Origin: Candidatus Cloacimonadota bacterium
GTDB lineage: Bacteria > Cloacimonadota > Cloacimonadia > Cloacimonadales > TCS61
Direction: 5' to 3'
Length of the DNA stretch: 9,716 bases
NCBI GenBank assembly: GCA_003647825.1
Contig: QMNP01000040.1
Span: forward strand, 1-9,716
Part shown: piece after piece, positions 1 through 6,149 of the stretch
Layout of the letters: each line of letters starts with the position of its first letter
Position numbering within the stretch: position 1 is the stretch's first letter
The notes under the pieces: generated by a model
What the model was told of the DNA's origin: nothing
Database searches by the model: none
What the model saw: only the letters and a program-made list of their open reading frames with translations
Position numbers and translations under genes: made by a program

Positions 1-371
1 GGAAGTTCAGATTTTCCCAAACGGGCAAAAAGCAAACGCAGAAAATCATAAATTTCACTCAAAGTTCCAACAGTAGAGCGGGAATTAGCGGTTGTTGTTT
101 TTTGATCAATTGAGATGGCAGGTAATAATCCTGTTATTGATTCTACAGTTGGCTTTCCAGCTTTTCCCATAATGGAACGGGCGTAAGAGGAAAACGATTC
201 CAGATAACGACGCTGACCTTCCCTGAACACTGTATCAAAAGCTAAGGAAGATTTTCCACTACCGGAAACACCGGTAACCACAGTCATTTCATCTTTTGGG
301 ATGATTACATCTATATTTTTCAGGTTGTGTTCGGATGCATTTTTTATTATTATTAATTTCTTATCACTCAT
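1..371 (-). CDS. uvrA: Excinuclease ABC subunit A, N-terminal fragment (3' end beyond window)
   Basis: UvrA is the damage-recognition ATPase of nucleotide excision repair; it acts as a dimer on DNA and loads UvrB. The 123 visible codons begin at an ATG (371-369) and match the UvrA start closely. They show the family opening NASEHNLKNIDV, the Walker A loop GVSGSGKS at residues 34-41 followed by SLAFDT, then EGQRRYLESFSSYAR, then the highly conserved LLPAISIDQKTT and RSTVGTLSEIYDFLRLLFARLG. The frame runs off the left edge, so most of the protein (usually about 940 residues) is not seen. Upstream is only a weak GGA about 6-7 bases before ATG. After ARLG the sequence reads KSELP, whereas many UvrA proteins have a Cys of a CPxC zinc motif here; some Bacteroidota UvrA proteins are also remembered to lack it. 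The ATP-grasp gene lies 252 bases upstream on the same strand, with no obvious functional link. Identification is secure. Confidence 0.95.
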   Translation of the reverse strand, partial: MSDKKLIIIKNASEHNLKNIDVIIPKDEMTVVTGVSGSGKSSLAFDTVFREGQRRYLESFSSYARSIMGKAGKPTVESITGLLPAISIDQKTTTANSRSTVGTLSEIYDFLRLLFARLGKSEL

Positions 372-612
372 TTATTTTCCAATAAATTTTTGGTAAGTTT
401 CAATTCAGTGGTTTATTTTGCAAGCAAAGAATCAGAATTGAAGATTGAAGTAAGAATTTACTCAGTTTAGAAAATGAGAATTGCTATCTGAATTGAACAT
501 CGTCCAAGATTTCTGATTTACTCAACTTTTTGAAGTTTCTTACAAAGAGATTTTCCGTAATCTAAGATTCGAAAGTGAAAATATTTTTAGAATGAAAGGC
601 AAAAACTTTTTC

Positions 613-627
613 ATAGTTCTGAACTAT
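613..627 (-). terminator. Small palindrome over the ATP-grasp stop codon, possible weak terminator
   Basis: On the minus strand the message reads ATAGTT-CAG-AACTAT, a perfect 6-bp stem with a 3-base loop that contains the TAG stop codon (626-624). It is followed by GAAAAAG and then a run of five T (609-605). The stem has few GC pairs and the T run is offset by several bases, so a working intrinsic terminator is uncertain. Confidence 0.25.
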
Positions 628-1742
628 TTGTCCTTTTCTTCGAGAATAAAGAAATCATTGAATTCGGTATTGAGCAGCTGCTTTAGAAAACTGTGGTCAT
701 TATTCTTGAAATAGGCGATCGAAAAAACCGGATTTTCTTTGTAATCAATTTCTTCATAATGTAGAATATCTCCGAGATATTGTTGAAAAGCGTCATCATT
801 CGGAGTGTGAGTATTCACATCAATATCGGTACCATTGTATCCTAAAACCCATCCATAATGATAATCACTTCTGGTTTGCCAGATCTTCTCCCAGTCAGGT
901 TTAAAATCTTCAAAGAAAGCTGAGAAAGGATTAAAGCCAAAAGCGTAATAAGTTAAGTCAGCCAAGCCGTAACCGCCATAACGCAAAGGATTCATTTCGA
1001 TAGGAACTAACTGCTCATTTTCCAATTTAAATTCCGCATGGATTGGAAAATCAGTAATTTTTAAATGTTGATTCAGTTCTAAAAAGATTGAATTTAGTCT
1101 ATCAAAGAATCGATCAAAAATCTCTTTGTTCGTGTAGTATAACAGGTGGAAATACTCATTTTTATGTGGGATTGGATGATGATAAATATTAAGAATTACC
1201 GGCTTCCCTTTTGTGTCAAAATACATATCAACTGCGTATTCTTCACCTTCTATAAATTGCTCAATAATCAGTTCTTCTCTGGAAAGCACGCTTTCTGAGA
1301 AATAGCGAGTATTTTCTGCCAGTTCAATACGAATTTCTTCAGTGATTTCAGAAATATTTGTATTCTGATCAAGTTCTTTTACAGCCGTTCCAAAGAACCC
1401 TTTAGTTGGTTTAACTATATATTTTCTGGTGCGATCAAGCTCTAAGTTTTTTAACTCGTCAATAGTAGTTTTCTGAAAGAAGAAATCTGGGTAAAGACTA
1501 CTCATTAAATTGCGAAATAATTCTTTGTCTTTAAGCTTTGTAACTGCGCCTGTAAATGTACTGGATGTCGATTTCGCTAATATTGAATCCAAGGCACTTT
1601 CAGTGGGCGAATAAACTTTATCACCCACCCTAATAATTAGATTTGAATCTCTGAAATCGTTCTCATCGATAATGTTCACACTTGCATCTGCCTGTTTTAA
1701 AAGATCAGATGTATATCCTTTACCTGTTACTATATATTTCAA
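624..1742 (-). CDS. ATP-grasp domain protein, substrate unknown
   Basis: A 372-residue cytoplasmic protein (no signal peptide, no membrane segment) with an ATP-grasp fold. These enzymes use ATP to form an acyl-phosphate and ligate an amine or thiol. An N-terminal region (about 1-65) opens with a KYIVTGKGY strand-and-turn as in the preATP-grasp domain. The nucleotide-binding part shows KYIVKPTKGFFG at 107-118 (Lys plus Gly-rich loop), then ELIIEQFIEGEEYAVDMYFD at 157-176. The metal-binding end shows HAEF (235-238) and PIEMNPLRYGG (247-257), giving E237, E249 and N251 as likely Mg ligands. The first codon is TTG: the frame has no upstream ATG before a stop, and GAGGA lies 4 bases in front. The next gene downstream is uvrA, 252 bases away. 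No partner gene that would reveal the substrate (peptide precursor, amino acid or sugar pathway) is present. Carboxylate-amine ligase or peptide ligase is possible; the fold is secure, the function is not. Confidence 0.85.
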   Translation of the reverse strand: MKYIVTGKGYTSDLLKQADASVNIIDENDFRDSNLIIRVGDKVYSPTESALDSILAKSTSSTFTGAVTKLKDKELFRNLMSSLYPDFFFQKTTIDELKNLELDRTRKYIVKPTKGFFGTAVKELDQNTNISEITEEIRIELAENTRYFSESVLSREELIIEQFIEGEEYAVDMYFDTKGKPVILNIYHHPIPHKNEYFHLLYYTNKEIFDRFFDRLNSIFLELNQHLKITDFPIHAEFKLENEQLVPIEMNPLRYGGYGLADLTYYAFGFNPFSAFFEDFKPDWEKIWQTRSDYHYGWVLGYNGTDIDVNTHTPNDDAFQQYLGDILHYEEIDYKENPVFSIAYFKNNDHSFLKQLLNTEFNDFFILEEKDK

Positions 1743-1746
1743 AATT

Positions 1747-1751
1747 TCCTC
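1747..1751 (-). promoter_or_regulatory. Ribosome binding site fixing a TTG start
   Basis: GAGGA on the minus strand ends 4 bases before the TTG at 1742-1740. It decides the start of the ATP-grasp gene, because no in-frame ATG occurs upstream before a stop codon. An ATG that overlaps the GAGGA opens an out-of-frame reading of only four codons. Confidence 0.7.
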
Positions 1752-1779
1752 ATCTTTCCACCATAAAACATTTAGTCAT

Positions 1780-1808
1780 AACATAATTCTATTTACAACT
1801 ACTGCCAA
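1780..1808 (-). promoter_or_regulatory. Candidate sigma-70-like promoter for the ATP-grasp gene
   Basis: On the minus strand TTGGCA (1808-1803, five of six to TTGACA) is followed after exactly 17 bases by TATGTT (1785-1780, four of six to TATAAT). Transcription would start about 30-35 bases before the TTG start codon. Promoter rules in this phylum are not known to me, and AT-rich DNA gives chance matches. Confidence 0.35.
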
Positions 1809-2165
1809 AATTTGTTTAGTTCTTTAGCTGTCAATGGGTGAATTCGGCTAATTTTCCTAATAATAATTATTTCAAGGAATCAGGAATTTTCATAATAGGA
1901 TAGGAATAAATTAGAAGAGTTGGAGAATTCCTTGGACTCGACTTCCTAATTTGGTTTTCTTTCTGTTTTCTTTTCCGAAGAAGGGAGTTGAGAACAAACC
2001 CTTTCCGTTTCTTTAAAGACTGTATAAGAATTAATTTCCAAATCTTAGTAGGTAGAATTTCTTTGAAAGAAGCTTCGGAAAGGTGAATAGATTAATACAC
2101 TCTGCTGAATATATTCCGCATTGAACTTTAGCTTCTAAATAGAAATTACAAACCGTTTTTCTTGC
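1809..2165. other. Gene-free part of the divergent intergenic region
   Basis: No reading frame with a plausible start, ribosome binding site or protein-like composition was found on either strand. The DNA is AT-rich with pyrimidine tracts near 1953-1977. Weak inverted repeats are present: AAATTAGAAG (1908-1917) against CTTCCTAATTT (1942-1952), pairing with one bulge and followed by a T-rich tract on the plus strand, and TTTCCGAAG (1972-1980) against CTTCGGAAA (2073-2081). These could be regulatory leader structures or an unrecognised small RNA, but could equally be chance. Confidence 0.4.
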
Positions 2166-2169
2166 TCAT

Positions 2170-2193
2170 ATAAGTATCTTCTGGAATACTTAT
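2170..2193. repeat. Perfect 8-bp inverted repeat upstream of the M14 gene
   Basis: ATAAGTAT (2170-2177) and ATACTTAT (2186-2193) are exact reverse complements separated by 8 bases. The repeat ends 13 bases before the TATAAT at 2207-2212 and so covers the place where the -35 contact should be. That is a typical position for a dimeric regulator site. The TATAAT has no good -35 hexamer at 16-18 bases, which would fit an activator-dependent promoter. No regulator gene is present in the window to link to it. Confidence 0.4.
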
Positions 2194-2206
2194 TGCATCA
2201 ATGACA

Positions 2207-2212
2207 TATAAT
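2207..2212 (+). promoter_or_regulatory. Candidate -10 box for the M14 gene
   Basis: A perfect TATAAT stands 25 bases before the ATG at 2238, which would give a short leader of roughly 18-20 bases ending in the Shine-Dalgarno AGGAG. No recognisable TTGACA-like box lies at standard spacing. In AT-rich DNA the hexamer alone is modest evidence. Confidence 0.4.
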
Positions 2213-2226
2213 ATTTTTAATAATAC

Positions 2227-2231
2227 AGGAG
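2227..2231 (+). promoter_or_regulatory. Ribosome binding site of the M14 gene
   Basis: AGGAG sits 6 bases before the ATG at 2238, the normal spacing. It supports that ATG as the start, which also places the hydrophobic signal peptide at the very N-terminus. Confidence 0.8.
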
Positions 2232-2237
2232 TATTTT

Positions 2238-5200
2238 ATGAAGAGAATAACAATTCTTATCTTTCTTATTTTTAGTCTATGTTCCTTATTTGCCTGGCGG
2301 GATAACGAGATGGAAGTACGTGTGTTTTATCAGAGCGATTTTGAATTAACACAAATACAAGATCTAAATCCCAAAGGTGATATATATCCAAATGGTGAAG
2401 CTCTCATCTATCTAATTCCATCAGAATTCAGTGCTTTACAGGCAACTGGCCTTCGCTACCAGATCGAGAGAGAAGATGTGAAATCTTTTGCTGAAAACTT
2501 CTGGCAGTCGCAGGATAATACTAGAGAAGCATATCATACATATGAAGAGATCGTTGCTTTGGCCGATAGTTTAGTAGAAACTTTCCCGAATATCTGTGAA
2601 AAACAACTTTTCGGTACTTCAGTACAAGGTCGTGAACTTGGTGCTCTTAAAATTAGCGATAATGTTACATTAGATGAAAATGAAGCTGAAGTTATGTTCG
2701 ATGCCGGTATCCATGGAGATGAGATTGGCGGCCCGGAGAATGTTATTCGTTTTGCACGTGATCTTTGCCGGGAATATGGGGAAGATCCCACTGTTACGTA
2801 TCTGATAGATAACCGTGAAATCTGGATTTATTATATGGTAAATCCAGATGGCCGTGTTGCTGATGATCGTGAAAATGCCAATGGTGTTGATTGTAATCGT
2901 GACTCTGGTTATATGTGGGATGCCTGGGGTGGAAGTCCGGGTCCTTTTTCCCAGCCGGAATCAAAAGCTCTCAGAGATTGTCATTACAATCGTCAATTCG
3001 TTGTACACACCACCTATCACAGTGGAACGGAATATATTTCCTGTCCCTGGAGTTACCGTGCTTCTCAATGTCCAGACCTTACTCATATACTACAGCTTGC
3101 AGGAGAATATGCCAGCTCATCCGGATATTCAAACATGGAATATGGTCAGGGTTGTACGGGGATGTATCCAATTAACGGGAGTACAAAAGATACGAATTAC
3201 GGAATGATGGGTGCTATCAGCTGGTCGATGGAAATTTCTTACAGTAAGCATCCTTCTGTTAATGAGATATTAACATATTATAACTATAACAAACCTGCCA
3301 TGCTGAGTATGATCGAACATGCCGGATACGGCCTTGAAGGTGTGGTTACGGATGCTACAACAGGTGATCCAGTAACAGCCGCTGTTTTTGTTGATGATTA
3401 TTTTCCTTGTTACACTGATCCTGTTTTTGGAGATTATCACAAATATGTATTACCCGGATCATATGACATTAAAATTGTAGCAAATGGTTACGAAACTCAA
3501 ACAATTACAGGTGTAACGGTTACAGAAAACAGCTCTACCGTTACAGATTTTCAGCTTCAACCATTAGATGGTCAATATATATACAAAGTTTCATCTTCTC
3601 AGATCCCAAATAATAATACTGCTGATGAAGGTGATACACCTGGAGTTATTGGTGCACCGGACGATAGAAATTATTCTATCGGGAAAAACGGCTGGATAGT
3701 TGTTGATATGCAGGATGTTATTCCAGATGGAGCAGGTAATGATTTTGTCGTACATGAAGGTGATACCAGCCCAGAAGGTTACACAGTTTATGCTGGTGAA
3801 ACTATGGATGGGCCCTGGATCTCTTTGGGAACAGGAAATGGCACAACAGAATTTGACTTAGCAACAGGCGGAGTTGTAGGAACACAATTTATTAAAATTG
3901 AAGATGATGGCGATGGTATTGCTACTGCCCCTGATGCCGGTTTTGATCTGGACGCTGTTGAATCAATAGCAGAAGTGACGGGCGTATATATTGCCTTCCT
4001 TGGTTTTGAATTGGATGAGATGGTTGGTAATGGCAATGGTTATATTGATCCGGGTGAAACCATAGATATGCTGGTTTCAATGCGTAATAATGGTAGTTTG
4101 CCAGCCAATGATGTGGAAGGAGTGCTTTCTACTACATCAGATTATGTAACAATGAATAATGGTGACGTAAGCTTTGGTACAATGGTTCCTGGGCAGGAAG
4201 CATCTGGAATTTTCACATTTACAGTTGGTTCTGAAACTCCTATTGGAGAATTAATATCATTCGATCTCGAAGTTTCTGCAAATTCTGGAAGTTATAATAC
4301 AAATTTCTTTCCATCATGTATGGTTGGTGTTTCTATTGAAGATTTTGAATCCAACAGCTTTAACAGCTTCGAATGGGTGTTCGGTGGTGCTGCTGATTGG
4401 GTAATATCTACAGATGCATATGAAGGTTCATATAGCGCTCAATCTGGCGATATAAACGATAATCAATCTACTTCTTTAACGCTAACAGCAGATGTAATTG
4501 CTGATGGTAATATCAGCTTCTTAAGGAAAGTATCTTCAGAAAGCGGCTGGGATTATTTTAATTTCTTTATTGATAATACACAACTTGGATCCTGGAGTGG
4601 AAGCAGCGGTTGGGAAGAAGAAACCTATCCTGTTACGGCTGGAAATCATACTTTTAAATGGGAATATAGCAAAGACACTTCTGTATCCAGTGGCAGCGAT
4701 TGCGGCTGGGTGGACTATATCGTATTTCCGCCAATTGTAAACAATGCAATTCAAGGCTATATCTCTGGGATTGTTACATTGCAGGGTGGAAGTGGTGATG
4801 TAGAAGATGTACAAATTTCTGCTGGCGGAAGTGTAACTAATCCGGATGCATCAGGATTTTATACGTTAACTACTTTTCCCGGATCTTACGATGTAGATGC
4901 AGTATTGGATGGTTACAGCGTTGGTCTTGTAGAGAATGTAATTGTAGAACTTGGTGCTACTACCGAGGATATTGATTTCACTTTAGTTGGACTCGATCCT
5001 CCTGCTAACCTTGCAGCAACAGTAATTAACTATAATGAAGTAGAATTAACCTGGGATGAACCTGGTACTGCTCTTGAAAATTCCGCACGGAAATCGAAAG
5101 ACACAAACAAGGAAAATTCCAGGGATCTAATTGGCTATAATATTTACTTGGACGGTAGTTTACTGATCGAGATGATTCCAGAATTATATTATGTTGCTTC

Positions 5201-5855
5201 ACCATTTGATAGCGGCGAATACAATTTCTTGGTTACAGCCGTTTACGACGAAGGAGAATCTGAACCAACCAATGAAGTAACAGTAATTATTGCATTGCCA
5301 CCTGTTGATAATCTAGCGGCAGTTTCACAAGGCAGTAATATTGTAGTTTCCTGGGACGCTCCTCAACGGGACTTAACGGAATATAATGTTTATCGTGATG
5401 GTTCTGTGTTTATCGGATCTACCACCCTAACGACATTTACTGAAGAGAATATGCCTTCCGGAAGTTATACTTATGGCGTTACTGCCATGTTTACTGGTGG
5501 TTTTGAATCAGCAATAACTGAGGTTACTTTAGATCATACAGAATCAGGCTCAATTTTGATTCCACAAATAACAGAGTTTACCGGAGTTTATCCCAATCCG
5601 TTCAATCCCAAAACTACTGTTTCATACAATTTGAATCAGGATGCAGAAGTTGCCATTAATGTTTTCAATATAAAAGGTCAGAAAGTTCGTACTTTGGTAA
5701 ATGAAAAAAAGAATGCCGGCTATCATCAGGTAGATTGGCTGGGAAATGATGAAAAGGGAAAACCAACTTCCAGCGGTGTTTACTTCGTAATCGTGGATGC
5801 TTATAACGATGGCTTGGATTTTACGAGCGTTAAAAAAGTTATATTATTAAAATAA
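2238..5855 (+). CDS. Secreted M14 zinc carboxypeptidase with modular tail and FlgD-like/T9SS-type sorting domain
   Basis: A 1205-residue exported metallocarboxypeptidase expected to remove C-terminal residues from peptides outside the cytoplasm. A signal peptide (1-19, hydrophobic core ILIFLIFSL, cut after LFA) precedes a prodomain-like region (20-95). The M14 domain (about 97-362) has zinc ligands HGDE (H159, E162) and H261 in TTYHSG, substrate-binding NPDG (202-205) and NR (220-221), Y310, and catalytic E332 in ISWSMEIS; all key residues are present. Then follow a CarboxypepD_reg-like domain (364-440), an acidic beta domain (449-578), a CARDB-like domain (583-697, GYIDPGET at 601-608), a MAM/jelly-roll-like domain (698-832), a second CarboxypepD_reg-like domain (838-916), two FN3-like domains (919-1020, 1021-1098) and a sorting domain (1113-1205, YPNPFNP at 1118-1124). 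The first FN3 carries a basic insertion near 941-964. The gene lies 294 bases before the C25 gene on the same strand. Catalytic family secure; tail module names are by eye. Confidence 0.93.
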   Translation: MKRITILIFLIFSLCSLFAWRDNEMEVRVFYQSDFELTQIQDLNPKGDIYPNGEALIYLIPSEFSALQATGLRYQIEREDVKSFAENFWQSQDNTREAYHTYEEIVALADSLVETFPNICEKQLFGTSVQGRELGALKISDNVTLDENEAEVMFDAGIHGDEIGGPENVIRFARDLCREYGEDPTVTYLIDNREIWIYYMVNPDGRVADDRENANGVDCNRDSGYMWDAWGGSPGPFSQPESKALRDCHYNRQFVVHTTYHSGTEYISCPWSYRASQCPDLTHILQLAGEYASSSGYSNMEYGQGCTGMYPINGSTKDTNYGMMGAISWSMEISYSKHPSVNEILTYYNYNKPAMLSMIEHAGYGLEGVVTDATTGDPVTAAVFVDDYFPCYTDPVFGDYHKYVLPGSYDIKIVANGYETQTITGVTVTENSSTVTDFQLQPLDGQYIYKVSSSQIPNNNTADEGDTPGVIGAPDDRNYSIGKNGWIVVDMQDVIPDGAGNDFVVHEGDTSPEGYTVYAGETMDGPWISLGTGNGTTEFDLATGGVVGTQFIKIEDDGDGIATAPDAGFDLDAVESIAEVTGVYIAFLGFELDEMVGNGNGYIDPGETIDMLVSMRNNGSLPANDVEGVLSTTSDYVTMNNGDVSFGTMVPGQEASGIFTFTVGSETPIGELISFDLEVSANSGSYNTNFFPSCMVGVSIEDFESNSFNSFEWVFGGAADWVISTDAYEGSYSAQSGDINDNQSTSLTLTADVIADGNISFLRKVSSESGWDYFNFFIDNTQLGSWSGSSGWEEETYPVTAGNHTFKWEYSKDTSVSSGSDCGWVDYIVFPPIVNNAIQGYISGIVTLQGGSGDVEDVQISAGGSVTNPDASGFYTLTTFPGSYDVDAVLDGYSVGLVENVIVELGATTEDIDFTLVGLDPPANLAATVINYNEVELTWDEPGTALENSARKSKDTNKENSRDLIGYNIYLDGSLLIEMIPELYYVASPFDSGEYNFLVTAVYDEGESEPTNEVTVIIALPPVDNLAAVSQGSNIVVSWDAPQRDLTEYNVYRDGSVFIGSTTLTTFTEENMPSGSYTYGVTAMFTGGFESAITEVTLDHTESGSILIPQITEFTGVYPNPFNPKTTVSYNLNQDAEVAINVFNIKGQKVRTLVNEKKNAGYHQVDWLGNDEKGKPTSSGVYFVIVDAYNDGLDFTSVKKVILLK

Positions 5856-5868
5856 ATTAAGAAAATAA

Positions 5869-5907
5869 AGAGATTGTTTTGTTTGAACCAAGATTGCTTT
5901 GTTTTGC
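5869..5907. repeat. Partial copies of the AGATTGCTT repeat just after the M14 gene
   Basis: AGAGATTG (5869-5876) and AGATTGCTTTGTTTTGC (5891-5907) begin 14 and 36 bases after the M14 stop codon. AGATTGCTTT at 5891-5900 is repeated exactly at 6051-6060 and in inverted form, AAGCAATCT, at 6015-6023. They look like fragments of the same repeat family as the element that follows. Confidence 0.5.
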
Positions 5908-5979
5908 TAAGGCAACTTGTAAAAGCAAACTCATGAGTTCTGCATAATAGAGTGTATTTGTGAGAAAAGAAAAAACGTG

Positions 5980-6023
5980 TGTCTTTGCGAGTTTGCTTCT
6001 TGCTGTTGCTTACGAAGCAATCT
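5980..6023 (+). repeat. Inverted 44-45 bp repeat unit, left copy
   Basis: The unit begins TGTCTTTGCGA and ends AAGCAATCT. Its partner at 6051-6095 has the same two ends in inverse orientation and nearly the same length (44 against 45 bases), but the middles differ. The ends resemble a short intergenic repeat style (TTGCGAG...GAAGCAATCTC) that I recall as frequent in several environmental bacterial genomes; this was not checked. Confidence 0.55.
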
Positions 6024-6050
6024 CTATAAATAGTAATCAATTAGCAATAT

Positions 6051-6095
6051 AGATTGCTTTAGCAGAAACTCTCTGATAGACGCTTCGCAAAGACA
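6051..6095 (-). repeat. Inverted 44-45 bp repeat unit, right copy
   Basis: Read on the minus strand it begins TGTCTTTGCGA and ends AAGCAATCT, the same ends as the unit at 5980-6023. The 9-base ends AAGCAATCT/AGATTGCTT face each other across 27 bases. Inside them CTATA (6024-6028) and TATAG (6048-6052) could lengthen the stem with a bulge, so a transcript could fold here. Confidence 0.55.
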
Positions 6096-6136
6096 AAGTT
6101 TGTATTATGCAGAAACCTCAAAAGCAAACTCTAAAA

Positions 6137-6141
6137 AGGAG
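6137..6141 (+). promoter_or_regulatory. Ribosome binding site of the C25 gene
   Basis: AGGAG within AAGGAGAAG lies 8 bases before the ATG at 6150. It immediately follows the right-hand direct repeat of the repeat element, so the leader of the C25 gene is built directly against that element. Confidence 0.8.
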
Positions 6142-6149
6142 AAGAAAAA

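Larger units (their letters stand above)
5921..6131. mobile_element. MITE-like or composite intergenic repeat element
   Basis: A perfect 12-bp direct repeat AAAAGCAAACTC (5921-5932 and 6120-6131) brackets 187 bases. Directly inside, the ends are inverted: TTCTGCATAATA (5938-5949) against TATTATGCAGAA (6103-6114), extendable to TGAG...CTCA at 5934-5937 and 6117-6120 with a small length difference. Further in lie inverted TGTCTTTGCGA (5980-5990) and TCGCAAAGACA (6085-6095), then AAGCAATCT (6015-6023) and AGATTGCTT (6051-6059). The nested order is that of a miniature inverted-repeat element with a target duplication. No transposase frame is inside. A caveat is that AAGCAAACTC also occurs inverted inside the element (5989-5998), so the direct repeat may be a family motif and not a true target duplication. 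It could also work as an RNA structure between the two genes. Confidence 0.45.

Noticed and set aside
1829..1834. Perfect TTGACA on the minus strand upstream of the ATP-grasp gene
   Set aside because: No TATAAT-like hexamer lies 16-18 bases downstream (the 17-base position reads ATTTTG), so TTGGCA/TATGTT at 1780-1808 is the better candidate.
1972..2081. 9-bp inverted repeat TTTCCGAAG / CTTCGGAAA spanning about 90 bases
   Set aside because: The arms are short, far apart and not extended by flanking pairing. It is kept only as a remark in the intergenic entry.
2848..3207. Open frame of 119 codons on the plus strand
   Set aside because: It overlaps the M14 active-site region (NPDG to the zinc His) in another frame and has no plausible start signal.
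5801..6040. Open frame of 79 codons on the minus strand through the intergenic repeats
   Set aside because: It is made of repeat DNA and the antisense of the M14 C-terminus; no ribosome binding site or recognisable domain.
6103..6108. TATTAT as a -10 box for the C25 gene
   Set aside because: No -35-like hexamer is found at normal spacing, and the bases belong to the terminal inverted repeat of the element, which explains them without a promoter.
5869..6131. Possible CRISPR array
   Set aside because: The repeated motifs are 8-12 bases, occur in both orientations and are unevenly spaced. There is no unit of 24-40 bases with regular spacers.
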